Positions 14,915 to 16,453 of a stretch of DNA of 16,453 nucleotides are shown here, one piece after another. The notes below the pieces were generated by a model. It had not been told where the DNA came from. It did no database searches and was given only the letters and a program-made list of their open reading frames with translations. Both the position numbers and the translations under genes were made by a program. Source of the stretch: Flavobacteriaceae bacterium UBA7446 (GTDB lineage Bacteria; Bacteroidota; Bacteroidia; Flavobacteriales; Flavobacteriaceae); NCBI GenBank assembly GCA_002478685.1, contig DLPY01000041.1, positions 1-16,453 of the forward strand, read 5' to 3'. The number at the start of each line of letters is the position of its first letter. Position 1 is the first letter of the stretch.

Positions 14915-15916
14915 ATGGCAACACTTAAAATTGGAATTAACGGATTTGGTCGTATCGGACGTATGGTCTTTCGTGCATCGCTAAATAGAGATGATATTGA
15001 AGTAGTGGCAATCAATGACCTTCTAGACGTTGAGCACTTGGCATATCTTTTAAAGTATGACTCGGTTCACGGAATTGTAGATGCTTCTGTAGAAGTGTTT
15101 GATGGTCAGTTAGTTGTTAATGGGAAAACCATTCGTATTACAGCAGAGCGTGACCCCAAAAATTTGCAATGGGATGTCATAGGTGCAACAATTATTGCAG
15201 AATGTACGGGCATTTTTACCACATTAGACATGGCGCAATCACATATTGATGGTGGTGCCAAAAAAGTAGTTATTTCTGCGCCTTCAAAAGACGCCCCTAT
15301 GTTTGTAATGGGTGTAAATCATGAAGATGCAAAAGAAGATGATCTAATCGTTTCAAACGCATCGTGTACTACAAACTGTTTGGCACCACTTGCCAAAGTG
15401 TTAAACGATACTTTTGGTATTGAAGAAGCGCTAATGACTACTGTTCATGCTGTTACGGCTACGCAAATGACCGTTGATGGGCCCTCAAAAAAAGACTACC
15501 GTGGAGGTCGCTCAGCTATGCTAAACATCATTCCCGCATCCACTGGTGCTGCTAAGGCAGTAACAAAAGTTATACCTTCATTAGAGGGTAAGATTACAGG
15601 TATGGCGTTTCGAGTTCCCACAGCAGATGTTTCGGTAGTTGACCTTACTGTTAAACTCTCTTCTGAAACCAGTTACGATGGCGTTATGAAAGCGGTAAAA
15701 GCCTCTTCTGAGGGACCTTTAGCTGGGATTTTGGGCTATACAGAAGAGCTTGTAGTATCGCAAGATTTTATTGGTGATGCGCGCACTTCTATCGTTGATG
15801 CTAATGCTGGGATAGAACTTAATGGATCCTTTTTCAAAATTGTTTCGTGGTATGACAATGAAGCTGGCTACTCTCACAAGTTACTCGATCTTGCCCTACA
15901 TGTAAGCCAACTTTAA
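14915..15916 (+). CDS. gap: Glyceraldehyde-3-phosphate dehydrogenase, type I
   Basis: The 333-residue enzyme oxidises glyceraldehyde 3-phosphate to 1,3-bisphosphoglycerate, reducing NAD+. The Rossmann motif INGFGRIGR (8-16) is followed by Asp35 in VAINDLL, the residue that favours NAD+ over NADP+. The catalytic cysteine is Cys151 in SNASCTTNC, assisted by His178 (TTVHAVTATQ). The later motifs GAAKAVTKVIP, GMAFRVPT and SWYDNEAGYSHKL are all present, and the length is normal. It follows pfkA by 18 bp and precedes the kinase gene by 4 bp, so the three form one transcript. A second ATG 7 bases upstream (14908) is out of frame. Confidence 0.98.
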   Translation: MATLKIGINGFGRIGRMVFRASLNRDDIEVVAINDLLDVEHLAYLLKYDSVHGIVDASVEVFDGQLVVNGKTIRITAERDPKNLQWDVIGATIIAECTGIFTTLDMAQSHIDGGAKKVVISAPSKDAPMFVMGVNHEDAKEDDLIVSNASCTTNCLAPLAKVLNDTFGIEEALMTTVHAVTATQMTVDGPSKKDYRGGRSAMLNIIPASTGAAKAVTKVIPSLEGKITGMAFRVPTADVSVVDLTVKLSSETSYDGVMKAVKASSEGPLAGILGYTEELVVSQDFIGDARTSIVDANAGIELNGSFFKIVSWYDNEAGYSHKLLDLALHVSQL

Positions 15917-15920
15917 AAAA

Positions 15921-16453
15921 ATGAAGCTTATTGTTGATAGCGGTTCTACTAAAACAGACTGGATTGCTTTAGATACGAATAATGAGGTGTCTTTTGAAAC
16001 GCAAACACAGGGCTTAAACCCACAGGTGCTTTCTGACCAAATTCTTGAGGAACGCATTGTCAACAACTACGACTTATATCGGCAACGCAAGACGGTAAAA
16101 CAAATTTACTTTTACGGGGCTGGGTGTGGTACACGTCCACCCCGTGAACTACTTAAAGATGTTTTGCAAGGAATATTTGTAAATGCCCAAATAGAAGTCA
16201 AGGAAGATACTTATGCAGCCGTGTATGCAGCAACAAATGCTGGTGAAAAAAGCATTGTTTGTATTTTAGGAACTGGCTCGAATTGCAGTTATTTTGATGG
16301 AGCAGAAGTAGAGCAACGCATTACATCTTTAGGTTATATTTTAATGGATGATGGAAGTGGTAATTACTTCGGTCGTCAACTACTTCGTGATTATTATTTT
16401 AATAAGATTCCGAAAGAGATGGCAAAAGTTTTTGAAGACTCTTTTGACTTGTC
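15921..16453 (+). CDS. BadF/BadG-type ATPase, N-acetylglucosamine kinase-like (3' end outside window)
   Basis: The first 177 residues (of about 280 expected) show an ASKHA-fold sugar kinase: phosphate-binding VDSGSTKTDW (5-14), YGAGCGT (65-71), a candidate catalytic Asp96 in KEDTYAAVYAA, the second phosphate loop ILGTGSN (115-121) and LMDDGSGNYFGR (141-152). This BadF/BadG/BcrA/BcrD family in Bacteroidota is generally annotated as N-acetylglucosamine kinase, producing GlcNAc-6-phosphate; the substrate is inferred. The ATG at 15921 is 4 bp after the gap stop, so it is cotranscribed with the two glycolytic genes. That placement suggests feeding of amino sugars (for example from cell-wall recycling or chitin) into glycolysis. 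The gene is cut by the window edge. Confidence 0.88.
   Translation, partial: MKLIVDSGSTKTDWIALDTNNEVSFETQTQGLNPQVLSDQILEERIVNNYDLYRQRKTVKQIYFYGAGCGTRPPRELLKDVLQGIFVNAQIEVKEDTYAAVYAATNAGEKSIVCILGTGSNCSYFDGAEVEQRITSLGYILMDDGSGNYFGRQLLRDYYFNKIPKEMAKVFEDSFDL

Noticed and set aside
1..16453. CRISPR array, insertion sequence, phage defence or secondary-metabolite cluster
   Set aside because: No spaced direct repeats, transposase, terminal inverted repeats or matching gene families were found on either strand.

Overview
The window reads as ordinary chromosomal DNA of a member of the Bacteroidota, most likely the class Flavobacteriia. The base composition is visibly AT-rich. Start codons are preceded by A/T-rich leaders without Shine-Dalgarno sequences. 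Several intergenic gaps carry the Bacteroidota-type promoter pattern TTG, about 20 bp, TAnnTTTG. The gene set fits this group: a large TamB, a FecA-like TonB-dependent receptor, a 7TM-HD phosphodiesterase, AI-2E, RsmE and TsaD side by side, and pfkA-gap-BadF-type kinase. No integrase, transposase, phage gene, CRISPR array or plasmid function was found.

Layout. 1-719 (+) is the 3' end of a TPR-repeat gene. 764-1510 (-) converges on it and encodes an NlpC/P60-like protein whose catalytic cysteine is replaced by alanine. 1587-3605 (+) encodes a PgpH-like membrane HD phosphodiesterase, divergent from the NlpC gene. 3724-5958 (+) encodes a FecA-like outer-membrane receptor with its own promoter and a strong terminator. 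5959-6655 is a non-protein region with tRNA-Arg(UCU) and tRNA-Ser(GCU) on the minus strand, a tRNA promoter and terminator, a decayed tRNA 5' fragment split by a 20-bp palindrome, and other small palindromes. 6656-9454 (-) is a tight cluster tsaD-rsmE-AI-2E permease. 9483-13817 (+) is tamB, divergent from tsaD by 28 bp with a TTG start. 13892 to the end (+) is pfkA-gap and the 5' part of a BadF/BadG-type (N-acetylglucosamine kinase-like) gene, packed as one operon.

How the genes relate. Three themes are mixed: the cell envelope (NlpC-like protein, TonB receptor, TamB, and a c-di-AMP-type hydrolase often tied to envelope and osmotic state), translation (two tRNAs, the t6A37 tRNA modification enzyme TsaD and the 16S rRNA methyltransferase RsmE), and central glycolysis (PfkA, GAPDH and a sugar-kinase-like protein).

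I do not see a new multi-gene system. The best leads are the cysteine-less NlpC/P60 protein and the palindrome-interrupted tRNA remnant at 6301-6340.
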